Positions 19,882 through 28,808 are shown, counted from the first letter of the stretch. The stretch is DNA of 64,000 nucleotides from Mycolicibacterium komanii (GCF_001050035.1 NZ_CVTA01000063.1:189983-253982); one strand, 5' to 3'. Translations and numbers: made by a program. Notes: generated by a model not told the origin, from the letters alone.

Positions 19882-20709
19882 CTACAGCGTGCCGGGCCTC
19901 GCTTGCGCTTGTTTGGCGCGTTGGTCGGCGATGAACCGCATCGAGACCCGGTTCATCAGCGCCGGCGCGAGCCGCGCGAACATCCACTGCGCGTGTGCAA
20001 TGCGGGGTTTGACCAGAATCGGCTTGTTCTTCTCGATCGCGCGCAGCACGTCACGGGCGAGGCGATCGGCGTCGTACGGCTTGCCGCCCTGGGCCGCAAG
20101 GAAGTAGTCGCGGCCGACGAAGCCTCCGACCGAGCCCTTGTCCAGGATGGGTGTCTCGACCGCGGCGGGACACACCGCGAGGATTCCCACACCGCGCGCG
20201 GCGGCCTCCGACCGCAGCGCCAGGCTGAGCCCGACGACCGCGTGCTTGGTCATCACGTAGCTGGTGACCTGTCCGGCCGCGGTCAGCCCGGCCATCGACG
20301 CGGTGTTGACGATGTGGCCGTGGCCCTGACGCACCATCACCGGGTAGGCGGCCGCCACACCGTGCACCACACCGCGGATGTTGACATCGATGATCGCGTT
20401 CCACTGGTCCAGCGTCAGCAGTTCGGTGTCGCCGCCCCAGACGATTCCGGCGTTGTTGAACATCAGGTCGAGCCGCCCGGCGCGGTTCACGACGTCGTCG
20501 ACGGCGGCCTGCACCGCCGCGCCGTCGGTCACGTCGAGGCGTGCCGCGCGGGCCTTGCCGTCGAGCCCGGCCGCCGTCCGCTCGGCCGCGTCGCCGTCGA
20601 CGTCGGTGCACACGACGTCGGCCCCCGCAGCCACGAGTGCCCGGCACAGTGCGGCGCCGATCCCCGAACCGCCGCCCGTGACAAGGGCCTGTTTTCCGGT
20701 GAAACTCAT
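19882..20709 (-). CDS. Short-chain dehydrogenase/reductase (SDR)
   Basis: A 275-residue classical SDR with the nucleotide-binding TGGGSGIG near residue 13, NNAG, and the catalytic Tyr/Lys in YVMTKHA. It probably oxidises or reduces a hydroxyl or keto group with NAD(P). The start ATG 20709 overlaps the stop of the upstream SDR gene by four bases (ATGA), so translation is coupled. Because the operon is headed by a KstR box (21498-21511), a role in sterol or related lipid catabolism is inferred. Confidence 0.88.
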   Translation of the reverse strand: MSFTGKQALVTGGGSGIGAALCRALVAAGADVVCTDVDGDAAERTAAGLDGKARAARLDVTDGAAVQAAVDDVVNRAGRLDLMFNNAGIVWGGDTELLTLDQWNAIIDVNIRGVVHGVAAAYPVMVRQGHGHIVNTASMAGLTAAGQVTSYVMTKHAVVGLSLALRSEAAARGVGILAVCPAAVETPILDKGSVGGFVGRDYFLAAQGGKPYDADRLARDVLRAIEKNKPILVKPRIAHAQWMFARLAPALMNRVSMRFIADQRAKQAQARPGTL

Positions 20710-21476
20710 TGCGCCAGTTTCATGACGTGCCCCATCACATCGGGATAGCGCTTCATATGGGCGCCGCCGTTGAGATCCAGCACCTCGCCGGTCAGCCAGG
20801 ACGCCTTCGGCGAGCACAGGTACAGCACCGCTTCGGCGATGTCCTCCGGTGTGCCCGCGCGGCCGAGCGCGGTGTTCTCGACGTACTCCTCGACGACGCC
20901 GGGGACGGCCGCGGCGGGCGCGGTCAGCGGGGTGTGCACAAACCCGGGCGCGACCGCGTTGGCGCGGATACCGCGCGGTCCCCACTCCAGCGCGGCGACC
21001 TGGGTGAGCATCGACAGTCCCGCCTTGGCGGCGCAGTAGGCGCTCATCCCGGCGGCCGGCTGGCGACCGTTGAGCGAGCTGATCGACACCAGCGCACCGC
21101 CTTCGCGCAGAGTACGGCCCGCGTGCTTGGCGACGATGAACGCGCCGTTGAGGCAGACGTCGACGACGCCGCGGAAGTCCTCGACCGCGAGGTCGGTGAT
21201 CATCCCGACGGTGCTGAACCCAGCGCAGTTGACCACGACGTCGAGCGGTCCGGTCTGCTCGAAGAGCGCCTGCACCGAGGCCTCGTCGGTGACCTCGACG
21301 TGGGCGGCGGTGTGCGGGTCGCCGAGTTCGGCGGCGCGCTCGCGGGCCCCGTCGACGTTGCGGTCGGCGAGCGTGACGCGGTCTCCTTGCGCGGCCAGCG
21401 CGCGGGCCGTCGCCCAGCCGATGCCCGATGCCGCGCCGATCACCGCCGTTTCCCTGGCGGACGGCCCGTTGCTCAT
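20706..21476 (-). CDS. Short-chain dehydrogenase/reductase (SDR), first gene of KstR-boxed operon
   Basis: A 256-residue SDR with an AASGIGWATA dinucleotide-binding loop, NCAG, Ser in ISSLNGRQ, and the catalytic YCAAKAG. The glycine motif is slightly atypical (GAASGIG). ATG 21476 is preceded by AAAGGG (about 21484-21489), a good ribosome binding site; an in-frame upstream codon lies in the operator region. The KstR consensus site is 22 bases upstream. Substrate unknown. Confidence 0.88.
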   Translation of the reverse strand: MSNGPSARETAVIGAASGIGWATARALAAQGDRVTLADRNVDGARERAAELGDPHTAAHVEVTDEASVQALFEQTGPLDVVVNCAGFSTVGMITDLAVEDFRGVVDVCLNGAFIVAKHAGRTLREGGALVSISSLNGRQPAAGMSAYCAAKAGLSMLTQVAALEWGPRGIRANAVAPGFVHTPLTAPAAAVPGVVEEYVENTALGRAGTPEDIAEAVLYLCSPKASWLTGEVLDLNGGAHMKRYPDVMGHVMKLAQ

Positions 21477-21497
21477 ACAGTTGCCCTTTCGACGGAG

Positions 21498-21511
21498 TAG
21501 AACGTGTTTCA
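21498..21511. promoter_or_regulatory. KstR operator (14-bp consensus match)
   Basis: The sequence TAGAACGTGTTTCA fits the published KstR palindrome TnnAACnnGTTnnA at every defined position. KstR is the TetR-type repressor of cholesterol catabolism genes in mycobacteria and rhodococci, relieved by sterol-CoA intermediates. It sits in the 61-bp region between the divergent SDR operon and SRPBCC gene and could control both. Confidence 0.8.
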
Positions 21512-21537
21512 ACTTAGCGCTTTGACACACTCGACCG

Positions 21538-22002
21538 GTGAGCGATCTGAAGATGAGCGAGTCGATTCACGTGGCCGCGAACCCCAACGAGTTGTACAAG
21601 ATGGTTTCTGACGTGACCCGGATGGGCGAGTGGAGCCCGATCTGCCGGGCGTGCTGGTGGGACGAGGGCGACGGCCCGCGGGTCGGCGCGTGGTTCACCG
21701 GCCGCAACGAAACACCTTCGCGCACCTGGGAGACGCGCTCGCAGGTGGTCGCCGCCGATCCCGGGCGCGAGTTCGCCTGGGAGGTCAACAACGGCTGGGT
21801 CTATTGGGGTTACACCTTCGAACGGGTCGACGGCGGGACCATGCTGACCGAGCACTGGGAGATGCGGGCCAAGGGCATCGCGGGGTTCCGTGAGCGGTAC
21901 GGCGACCAGGCCGACGCACAGATCGCCGAGCGACGCGAAGCGGCGCGCACCGGAATCCCCGCGACGCTGGCGGCGATCAAGAAGGCCGCCGAAACCGGCT
22001 GA
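21538..22002 (+). CDS. SRPBCC family protein (polyketide cyclase/START-like fold)
   Basis: A 154-residue protein with the SRPBCC pattern: an N-terminal strand SIHVAANPNELYKMVSD, the helix-grip core, and a long C-terminal helix. This fold binds hydrophobic ligands or catalyses simple chemistry on them. The start is GTG 21538 or ATG 21553 (MSESIHV); the evidence does not separate them. Divergent from the SDR pair across a KstR box, so a lipid or sterol ligand is plausible by inference. Confidence 0.8.
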   Translation: MSDLKMSESIHVAANPNELYKMVSDVTRMGEWSPICRACWWDEGDGPRVGAWFTGRNETPSRTWETRSQVVAADPGREFAWEVNNGWVYWGYTFERVDGGTMLTEHWEMRAKGIAGFRERYGDQADAQIAERREAARTGIPATLAAIKKAAETG

Positions 22003-22013
22003 CCCGCTGAGCG

Positions 22014-23105
22014 TCAGGCGAGCGCGCGCAGCGCCGAGAGCAGGCTGGTCCGCGTTTCGGCGTTGGCTTCGATCTCGTTGAGCCCGCCGACGATTCCGGT
22101 AATGTCAGCCACGATGACATGTTCGAGACCGTGGTCGACGTAACCGCCGACCCGCTCGGCGACCTCGGTCGCGTTACCGACGAACATGAGCTCCTCGACG
22201 AGCTCGAACGGGATTTTCGGCGCGAGTTCACGAAGCTCCTCGGGATCGAGGTCGTGCTGGATCAGATCGACCAGCCCGCGGCACTGCTCGCCGGCAGGAT
22301 GGGTGAGGCCGTACTCGGTCCAGGTCTGCGCGGAGTTCATCAGCGTGCAGAGCTTCGCCAGCGGTTCGCGCTCCATCAGATCGGCGATGTGCTCGCGACT
22401 GGCGCCGAGGATCGCGGTTATCTGCATCGCGCACTCCGGCGCCGGCCGGCCGCACCGATCGGCGTGGCCGGCGACGATGCGACGTTTCTGCCCGTAGGTC
22501 GACGGCTCCATCGGCCACGCGGGTATCCAGCCGTCGCCGTATTCGCCTGCCAGGCGGAGCATTCGGGGCTCGTGAGCACCGATCCAGATCTCGGGCGCAC
22601 CGACGTCGGCCCTGCGCAACGGGAGCCCCAAGCGACCCGAGTGGCCCGCCGGCATGACACCGTCGGTCAGCAGCGTCCGCAACTCGACGAGGAACTCCTC
22701 GAGTTTCGTTACCGGAGACGTGAAGTCGTATCCGAAGGGGACAAGGCTCTCGGCTTCGCCGGCGCCCAGGCCCAGCCGGAAACCGCCGCGGCAGAGGTGG
22801 TGCAGGGTCAGCGTCGTGCGTGCGATGTCCGGGGCGCGTCGCCGAATCCCGTCGGTGACAGCGACACCCATCGGCAGGTCGAATTTGTTGCCGACGGCCG
22901 CGACACACACGAACGGGTCGTACCAGGCGTCGGCGTCGGGCGACACGGCCGACAAGGCCATGTCGGACCACAGCACGGGGTGTGCGCAGCCGAGCAGATG
23001 GTCCGGCAGCCACAGCGAGTCGACGCCGTCCTGCGCGGCCGCCTCGACCACATCGAGGTACGACTCGAACGGGTGCATCGGCACCACGAGCATGCCGACC
23101 TTCAT
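22014..23105 (-). CDS. LLM class (luciferase-like) F420-dependent oxidoreductase
   Basis: A 363-residue luciferase-like monooxygenase-fold protein starting MKVGMLVVPMHPFES, with LGLGAGEAES typical of F420-binding LLM members. These enzymes transfer hydride using coenzyme F420 or FMN. ATG 23105 is chosen over the in-frame upstream codon, since GAGGTGTC precedes it and the N-terminus then matches the beta-barrel start. Substrate unknown. Converges on the SRPBCC gene with 11 bases between them. Confidence 0.85.
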   Translation of the reverse strand: MKVGMLVVPMHPFESYLDVVEAAAQDGVDSLWLPDHLLGCAHPVLWSDMALSAVSPDADAWYDPFVCVAAVGNKFDLPMGVAVTDGIRRRAPDIARTTLTLHHLCRGGFRLGLGAGEAESLVPFGYDFTSPVTKLEEFLVELRTLLTDGVMPAGHSGRLGLPLRRADVGAPEIWIGAHEPRMLRLAGEYGDGWIPAWPMEPSTYGQKRRIVAGHADRCGRPAPECAMQITAILGASREHIADLMEREPLAKLCTLMNSAQTWTEYGLTHPAGEQCRGLVDLIQHDLDPEELRELAPKIPFELVEELMFVGNATEVAERVGGYVDHGLEHVIVADITGIVGGLNEIEANAETRTSLLSALRALA

Positions 23106-23227
23106 GACACCTCGATCACACCCGTAGCGACGTCGGGAGCATCGACCTCCGACCTGTCTGATCATCCGCGCCGTCCAGCCCCCGCGCGGGCGAATGACGA
23201 GAACGCTGAAACGCGAGGGACGAACGG

Positions 23228-23884
23228 ATGAGCTGCAGTATCGTCGTTCGCCTGATGCCGGGCAACCTGATCGTCCTCAACGGCGGCTCCAGCGCCGGGA
23301 AGAGCTCAATCGCGCTGGAGTTCCAGGAGATTGCCTTCGAGCCCTGGATGCATCTGGGCATCGACATGTTCTGGTGCGCGCTCCCGCAGAGCCAATTGGA
23401 TCTGGGCCGGGTGCGTCCGGAGTACTACACCTCGGCGGTGACGGTCGGCGCGGACGGTCTCGACTATCTCGACGTCACGCCCGGACCTCTGCTGAAGAAG
23501 GCCATGCACGCGCGCTACCTGGCCATCCGGGCTTACCTCGATGAGGGCATCAACATCATCTCCGACGACATGTTCTGGACGCGCGAGTGGCTGGTCGACT
23601 TCCTCGAAACCTTCGAGGGATATCGCGTGTGGCTGTTCGGCATTCACGTGTCGGATCAGGAAGGGGCGCGTAGGGAAGCCCAACGACTCGGACGGGTGAC
23701 GGGATCCTGTCGGGGAAGCACGCTAGCCGCGCACGCCGACGCCGAATACGATTTCGAGTTGGACACCACCGGCGTTCCCGTGCGGGCCCTGGCCCAGAAA
23801 CTCTACGAGCGTTACTCGGCGCTCGAGACTCCCAACGCATTCCGTTGCCTGCGCAAACATTTTCTCGCTTCGGATACGCGTTAA
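23228..23884 (+). CDS. Chloramphenicol phosphotransferase-like P-loop kinase
   Basis: A 218-residue protein with the CPT-family signature: [12 protein letters not shown]alker A (about 18-29), GIDMFW, and SDDMFW with an Asp in the position used as base in Streptomyces CPT. CPT phosphorylates the 3-hydroxyl of chloramphenicol, but most family members have unknown substrates. GAGGGAC precedes ATG 23228; [11 protein letters not shown] at 23255 is an alternative start. Its ending ([11 protein letters not shown]) is basic. It stands alone between unrelated genes. Confidence 0.8.
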   Translation: MSCSIVVRLMPGNLIVLNGGSSAGKSSIALEFQEIAFEPWMHLGIDMFWCALPQSQLDLGRVRPEYYTSAVTVGADGLDYLDVTPGPLLKKAMHARYLAIRAYLDEGINIISDDMFWTREWLVDFLETFEGYRVWLFGIHVSDQEGARREAQRLGRVTGSCRGSTLAAHADAEYDFELDTTGVPVRALAQKLYERYSALETPNAFRCLRKHFLASDTR

Positions 23885-23934
23885 TCGGCCGAACCCGACC
23901 GGAGGGCGGCGGGGCGGCGTAGTTTTCGGTGTTT

Positions 23935-24636
23935 ATGAGGACGAGAAGGAAATTCGCAGGCGCGCTCGGCGTGTTCGTACTGACCGTCGCCGGGTTGTTG
24001 CACCCCGTCGCCGCATCGGCGCAGACCGAGCGCGCGATCACGTTGACGTTCGTTCGCAGCGCCGAGTCGAACACCAACGCGTCCAACACCGTCGACACCT
24101 CGGTGCCGGGACCGAGCCTGAGCCCCATGGGATACATGCACGCACAAGACGCGGCGAACCAGTTGCGCGGCAACGGGTACGACGGGGTCTACGCGTCGAC
24201 GATGGTGCGCGCACAGGAGACCGCCGCCCCGCTTGCCGCGGCGCTGAACCTGCCCGTCACGGTGTTGCCCGGTCTGCGGCAGATCGAGGCGGGCCGATAC
24301 GAGGGGCAACCCGAGCCCGAATCACACGAGACCGAGACGTCGGCGTGGCTGGCCGGCGACCGCAGTGCCAGCATCCCGGGGTCGATCACCGGAGACGAGT
24401 TCGACGCGCGGTTCGACGAAGCCGTCCAAACCATCTACGACAGTGGTGCCGTCAATCCGATCGCGTTTTCGCACTCGTCGGCGATCATGCTCTGGGTCCT
24501 GATGAACGTCACCAACCCGGACAACGCCCTGTATACCCAGCATCCGCTGCCCAACCTGGGCCGAATCGAGATCGCCGGAAACCCCCGCGACGGCTGGACC
24601 CTCACCAACTGGGACGGCATCCCGGTCCCTGCGTGA
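23935..24636 (+). CDS. Exported histidine-phosphatase-fold protein lacking the catalytic His
   Basis: A 233-residue protein with a cleavable signal peptide (about 1-30, ending VAASAQ), followed by the phosphoglycerate-mutase-like fold. The family's RHG/RHA catalytic motif, normally FVRHAES in mycobacterial relatives, reads FVRSAES here, so the phospho-accepting His is Ser42. The second Arg (STMVRAQETA), the Glu (GRYEG) and the second His (FSHSSA) remain. It is probably not a normal phosphatase and may be a binding or pseudo-enzyme. GTG 23929 is an alternative start. Confidence 0.8.
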   Translation: MRTRRKFAGALGVFVLTVAGLLHPVAASAQTERAITLTFVRSAESNTNASNTVDTSVPGPSLSPMGYMHAQDAANQLRGNGYDGVYASTMVRAQETAAPLAAALNLPVTVLPGLRQIEAGRYEGQPEPESHETETSAWLAGDRSASIPGSITGDEFDARFDEAVQTIYDSGAVNPIAFSHSSAIMLWVLMNVTNPDNALYTQHPLPNLGRIEIAGNPRDGWTLTNWDGIPVPA

Positions 24637-24645
24637 GACGCTCTC

Positions 24646-25524
24646 TTACCGTCTGACGCAGCGAAACCCGATGTGACTCATCCCGGTGTCGACGGGTTGG
24701 GGCCGGCGGGCGGCAGGTCGGTAGCGGCGGCAGTAGGAGTCAGCGCACAGGAAGGAACCACCCTTCACGACCCGGCGCGGCACGTGGAACTGCGGCTGTT
24801 GCGGTTCGTAACTGTCCTCTGCGCAGCACCCGGACGGTGACGCTGCGTCGGCATACCAGTCGACCGTCCACTCCCAGACGTTGCCCGCCATGTCGTATAG
24901 GCCATAGCCGTTGGGTGGAAAGGTGCCGACAGGCGTGGTGCGGCCGTAACCCTTCTCGGGCCGCCACGGAAAATCGCCGTGCCAGTAGTTGGCGAGCGGC
25001 TGTCCGGGTTGTTCGGGGTCGTCGCCCCAGGTGAACTCGGCACCGCACAGCCCGCCGCGCGCTGCGACCTCCCACTCGGCCGCGGTCGGGAGCGCCATCC
25101 CCGTCCAGGCCGCGTACGCTTCGGCGTCTTCGTACGCCACGTGCACGACGGGGTGATCGGGACGCCTGTCGATCGACGACAGCGGTCCGACGGGGTGGCG
25201 CCACGAGGCGCCGGGCGTCCACGTCCACCACTGGCTGAGGTGCCGCAGGTCGACCGGGCCCCGCGTGCGGTTGAACACCAACGATCCCGGCTCGAGATTC
25301 TCGGGCGGGGCGCCCGGGTAGTCGGCTGGGTTCAACGGGCGTTCCGCGACCGTGAGATAGCCGGTGGCGGTGACGAATTCGGCGAACTGGGCGTTGGTGA
25401 CCTGCTGCGTCATCATCCGGAATCCGTCGACCTCGACCGGATGCGCCGGGGCCTCCTCGGGATAATGGCGGTCGGACCCGAGCAGGGTGGTTTGCGCGGG
25501 GATCGAGACGAGGTCGTCAGTCAC
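24646..25524 (-). CDS. Formylglycine-generating enzyme family protein (sulfatase-modifying factor)
   Basis: Converts the active-site Cys of sulfatases to formylglycine using O2 and copper. The 292-residue protein shows the FGE-fold landmarks HPVVHVAYEDAEAYAAW, LPTAAEWEVAARGG, GNVWEWT and GGSFL, and both catalytic, copper-binding Cys residues, C260 and C265, in FLCADSYCRRYRPAAR. GTG 25524 is chosen because upstream codons lie within the HAD gene; the two overlap by 8 bases. Third gene of the sulfatase operon, so its likely substrate is that sulfatase. Confidence 0.9.
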   Translation of the reverse strand: MTDDLVSIPAQTTLLGSDRHYPEEAPAHPVEVDGFRMMTQQVTNAQFAEFVTATGYLTVAERPLNPADYPGAPPENLEPGSLVFNRTRGPVDLRHLSQWWTWTPGASWRHPVGPLSSIDRRPDHPVVHVAYEDAEAYAAWTGMALPTAAEWEVAARGGLCGAEFTWGDDPEQPGQPLANYWHGDFPWRPEKGYGRTTPVGTFPPNGYGLYDMAGNVWEWTVDWYADAASPSGCCAEDSYEPQQPQFHVPRRVVKGGSFLCADSYCRRYRPAARRPQPVDTGMSHIGFRCVRR

Positions 25525-26398
25525 CGAAGACCATCGTCCAGTCGTTGCGCATGCTGACGACGGTCCAGCCGTCGGTTGCGGCTTGTTCGAGCGCCTTCTC
25601 GGCACCGGCGGTGTAGGCGAACTCGCGATCAGGGTCGTCGTGCATGAGGAGCAATCGGAGCCCGCGGGTGAACTCGAGCATCTCGATGTCACCGTTGGAG
25701 TTCCCGGCGGCGAGAACCGGTCGACGGCCCGTACGCCCCCAGATCCGCACGGGCTTCACCGGTCCGTCGTCCAGGAATTCCGGCCGACTCGTGGTTCGCA
25801 GGTCGCCGTCGGCGAAGTCGAGGCCGACCGAGCTACCGATGACCCGCTCCGGTGGTATGCCGTAGAGCGTTCCGGTCACCGGTCGCATGAAGTCACGACC
25901 GCCGCCGGACGCGATGTAGGTGGTGAACCCATTGTGCTCGAGATAGCGCAACAGTTCGATCATCGGCGTGTACCCGCACGTCGTATACGGCCGGCGCAGC
26001 GTCGGGTGTTCGGCGGTGTCGAAGAACGCCCGGACATGAGCGGCGTGCTCCTCGACCGTCAACCCGGCGAAGGCCGAGAGTATCCCGCCGGCACGGAGTT
26101 TGAGCTCCGAGTCGTCGCCCTTGTAGTGCTTGGTGACCGCGTCGCCGAACCACCCGAGGTCGCCGGCCGCGGCGGCACGGTATGGCTGACGGTCGGCGAG
26201 ACCCGGATTGGCGCGGGCCTGCTCCGCCAGGCGGCGGACGAGGAAGTCGAGTTGGATGTACGCCGGCTTCTCACACCACAGTGTGCCGTCGTTGTCGAAG
26301 ACCGCGACGCGATCCTCGACCGGCGTAGCGCGAATGTTGCGCTCCACGAAATCGACGATCGCCGACTTCGCGGGCCCGTCGGTCCACGACTCGAGCAT
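25517..26398 (-). CDS. HAD-superfamily hydrolase, middle gene of sulfatase operon
   Basis: A 293-residue haloacid-dehalogenase-type phosphohydrolase with motif I VFDNDGTLW (nucleophile D35, D37), motif II ASGGG, and motif III/IV region AAGNSNGD. Domain organisation resembles PSP-like HAD phosphatases. ATG 26398 shares one base with the sulfatase stop (TGATG), so the genes are translationally coupled. Its role next to a sulfatase and an FGE is unknown; phosphate or phospholipid-sulfate metabolism is a guess. Confidence 0.87.
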   Translation of the reverse strand: MLESWTDGPAKSAIVDFVERNIRATPVEDRVAVFDNDGTLWCEKPAYIQLDFLVRRLAEQARANPGLADRQPYRAAAAGDLGWFGDAVTKHYKGDDSELKLRAGGILSAFAGLTVEEHAAHVRAFFDTAEHPTLRRPYTTCGYTPMIELLRYLEHNGFTTYIASGGGRDFMRPVTGTLYGIPPERVIGSSVGLDFADGDLRTTSRPEFLDDGPVKPVRIWGRTGRRPVLAAGNSNGDIEMLEFTRGLRLLLMHDDPDREFAYTAGAEKALEQAATDGWTVVSMRNDWTMVFGD

Positions 26399-27951
26399 CA
26401 GTCGGCCGCGAGGAAGTTCTGCAGCTTGTGGACGGCCTGATCGATCGTGAAACTCGCCGGGGGATGGCGAGGAGGGAACTCCTTGAACGTGTCGAGGAAC
26501 TTCGTGCAGATTGCGGTGCCGTAGAACGCCAGGAAGTCGTGGTCGAGAAACCAGTCGTAGTAGGTGTTCGACGTGATGTCCGCACGTTCGAACGGATCGG
26601 TGCGCAGATTGAAGATCTTCGGAACCCGTAACGGCACAAATGGTTCCGCCCACACCTGCAGGGTCCCCAGGCACCGCTGCTCCTGGAAGACGATCTTCCA
26701 GTTGTGGTAGCGGATGCCCAGGACGTCGCAGTCGTCGGAGAAGTAGATGAATCCCTGGCGCGGGCTCTTCTCGACTTCGCCGGTCAGATACGGCAGGAGG
26801 TTGAACGCGTCGAGGTGGACCTTGAACGTCACCTCCTCGCCGCGCAGCGTGACGGTGTGTCCCTTCTTCAACTTCTCGGCGATATCCGGCTCACCGGCCG
26901 CAGCCAAGAACGTCGGCAACCAATCGTGGTGTTGGACAATCTCGTTGGACACCACTCCGGACGCTATCTTGGCCGGCCACCGCACCATTTCGGGAACGCG
27001 GAACGCGCCCTCCCAGTTGGTGTTCTTCTCGCTCCGGAACGGAGTCGTGGCACCGTCAGGCCAGGTGTTGGCGTGCGGACCGTTGTCGGTGGAGTACACG
27101 ACGATGGTGTCTTCCGCGATGCCGAGTTCGTCGATCGCATCGAGGATCTGGCCGACGTTGCGGTCGTGGTCGATCATCGTGTCGTGGTAGGGCGATTGCC
27201 ATATCCCCGCTTGCCCGCGGCTCTCCGGTTTCGTATGGGTCCGCAGGTGCATGTGGGTCATGTTCATCCACACGAAGAACGGCGTCTCGGCCTCGACCTG
27301 ACGCCTGATGAAGTCGAGGCAGGCTTCGGTGGTCTCGTCGTCGATGGTCTCCATCCGCTTCTTGGTCAGCGGTCCGGTGTCTTCGATGCGCTGCTTGCCG
27401 ACGGGGCCCCACTTGGGGTCGTCCGGTTCGTCGGACACCTCGTCGGTCGCCCACGACCGAATCACGCCGCGGGGCCGGTTCATCTCGGCCAGGACGGGAA
27501 AATCGTCGCTTTTCGGATAGTCCGGTAGTTCGGGCTCTTCTTCGGCGTTGAGGTGATAGAGGTTGCCGAAGAACTCGTCGAATCCGTGAGCGGTTGGCAA
27601 GTACTTGTTGCGGTCGCCGAAGTGGTTCTTGCCGAACTGGCCGGTCGCGTACCCCAGCGGCTTGAGCAGCTCGGCGATTGTGGGGTCCTCGGCGGCCCAG
27701 CCGATGTCGGAGCCGGGGATGCCGACCTTGCTCATGCCCGTTCGATACACGCTCTGTCCACTGATGAACGCCGCGCGGCCGGCGGTGCAGCTCTGCTCGC
27801 CGTACGAGTCGGTGAACCGCACCCCTTCGTTCGCGATGCGGTCGATGTTCGGTGTGCGGTAACCCATCAGGCCGTCGCTGTAGCAACTCAAGTTGGTGAT
27901 TCCGATGTCGTCGCCCCAGATGACGAGGATGTTGGGCTTTTCGTTCGGCAT
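26398..27951 (-). CDS. Arylsulfatase-family sulfatase with CTAGR active site
   Basis: Hydrolyses sulfate esters. The 517-residue protein has metal-binding D14 and D15 (WGDDIG), and the modification motif CTAGR at 55-59, a CxAxR variant of the canonical CxPxR. C55 would be oxidised to formylglycine, by the FGE encoded two genes downstream. Further family features include YSTDNGPHANTWPDG and FRVPEMVRWP. There is no signal peptide, so it is probably cytosolic. TAAGGAG lies just upstream of the ATG. It heads a three-gene operon. Confidence 0.93.
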   Translation of the reverse strand: MPNEKPNILVIWGDDIGITNLSCYSDGLMGYRTPNIDRIANEGVRFTDSYGEQSCTAGRAAFISGQSVYRTGMSKVGIPGSDIGWAAEDPTIAELLKPLGYATGQFGKNHFGDRNKYLPTAHGFDEFFGNLYHLNAEEEPELPDYPKSDDFPVLAEMNRPRGVIRSWATDEVSDEPDDPKWGPVGKQRIEDTGPLTKKRMETIDDETTEACLDFIRRQVEAETPFFVWMNMTHMHLRTHTKPESRGQAGIWQSPYHDTMIDHDRNVGQILDAIDELGIAEDTIVVYSTDNGPHANTWPDGATTPFRSEKNTNWEGAFRVPEMVRWPAKIASGVVSNEIVQHHDWLPTFLAAAGEPDIAEKLKKGHTVTLRGEEVTFKVHLDAFNLLPYLTGEVEKSPRQGFIYFSDDCDVLGIRYHNWKIVFQEQRCLGTLQVWAEPFVPLRVPKIFNLRTDPFERADITSNTYYDWFLDHDFLAFYGTAICTKFLDTFKEFPPRHPPASFTIDQAVHKLQNFLAAD

Positions 27952-28079
27952 GGCGACTCCTTAATCACTGGCGCCTAGTCGCACGATAGGACGGCGATAT
28001 TCGCGTTGTGGTGATTCGAGGGATTCGACCAAAGTCGCGACGGCAATATCCGTGGCGTGGGCCTCGCCGTCTGCCGGCC

Positions 28080-28808
28080 CTAGCCGTCGACCGCGTCGAT
28101 GTGTGCACGCACCAACCCCGGGTAGCGCTCGCGGTCGGGTCGGAAGATGTCGTGCGGCGAGTCGTCTAACACATGAAGGGACGCCGACGGAAACAGTTCC
28201 TGATAGCGGCCCCACGCGGCGTCGGAGATCAGCGGGCTGTTCGGGCTCCGCACCACCAGCAGCGGTGGTTGCCACTGCGCCAGCGGCTCCCAGAACGACT
28301 GCTTGCGGGCGGCTCGGAAGATCGCCTCCCCGGCGGCGCGGTTGAGGCGCTTGTGCACCGGGGTGCCGCGCCACCGGCCGTCCAGGAGGAACGACGAGAC
28401 CTCCGGTGGGAGCGTGATCTCCTCGGGGACGTAGTCGCCGATCGAGATCGAGCGGACCCGCTCACGGTTCGCGAGAGCCCACGTCAGCGCGTAGGGCGTA
28501 CCGCGGGAGAAGGTCATCAGGTGGACCGCGCCGTCGGTCACCGCGTCGACCACTGCCGCCACGTCATCGCCGAGAACCCCTGAGTCGTAACCGCTTTCGG
28601 GCGCGTTACTACGGCCATGCCCGCGCAGGTCGACCACCACCGTCCGTCGGCCGAACAACGGCAGCACCTCGCGGTAGTCGTCGGCGACGTCGGTGAAGCC
28701 GGGGACGAAGACCACCGGCGCCCCGCGGGCGGGACCGCCGGAATCCAGGTAGTGCAGGCGCGCACCCGCGTTGGTGGTGAAGCGTGACTCGACCATCACC
28801 ACCACCAT
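28080..28808 (-). CDS. Alpha/beta hydrolase
   Basis: A 242-residue alpha/beta-hydrolase-fold protein. VVFVPGFTD contains the oxyanion region, the nucleophile elbow is FSRGT (Ser after TF), DLRGHGRSN follows strand 4, and the His is in DSPHDIF. The FSRG elbow is less usual than GxSxG. The exact start is uncertain among three Met/Val codons at the N-terminus (MVVVMVESRF). The 128 bases between its stop and the sulfatase start contain no recognisable element. Confidence 0.8.
   Translation of the reverse strand: MVVVMVESRFTTNAGARLHYLDSGGPARGAPVVFVPGFTDVADDYREVLPLFGRRTVVVDLRGHGRSNAPESGYDSGVLGDDVAAVVDAVTDGAVHLMTFSRGTPYALTWALANRERVRSISIGDYVPEEITLPPEVSSFLLDGRWRGTPVHKRLNRAAGEAIFRAARKQSFWEPLAQWQPPLLVVRSPNSPLISDAAWGRYQELFPSASLHVLDDSPHDIFRPDRERYPGLVRAHIDAVDG

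Noticed and set aside
26704..27528. Long open frame antisense to the sulfatase
   Set aside because: No start signals and no recognisable motifs; the sulfatase on the other strand is certain.
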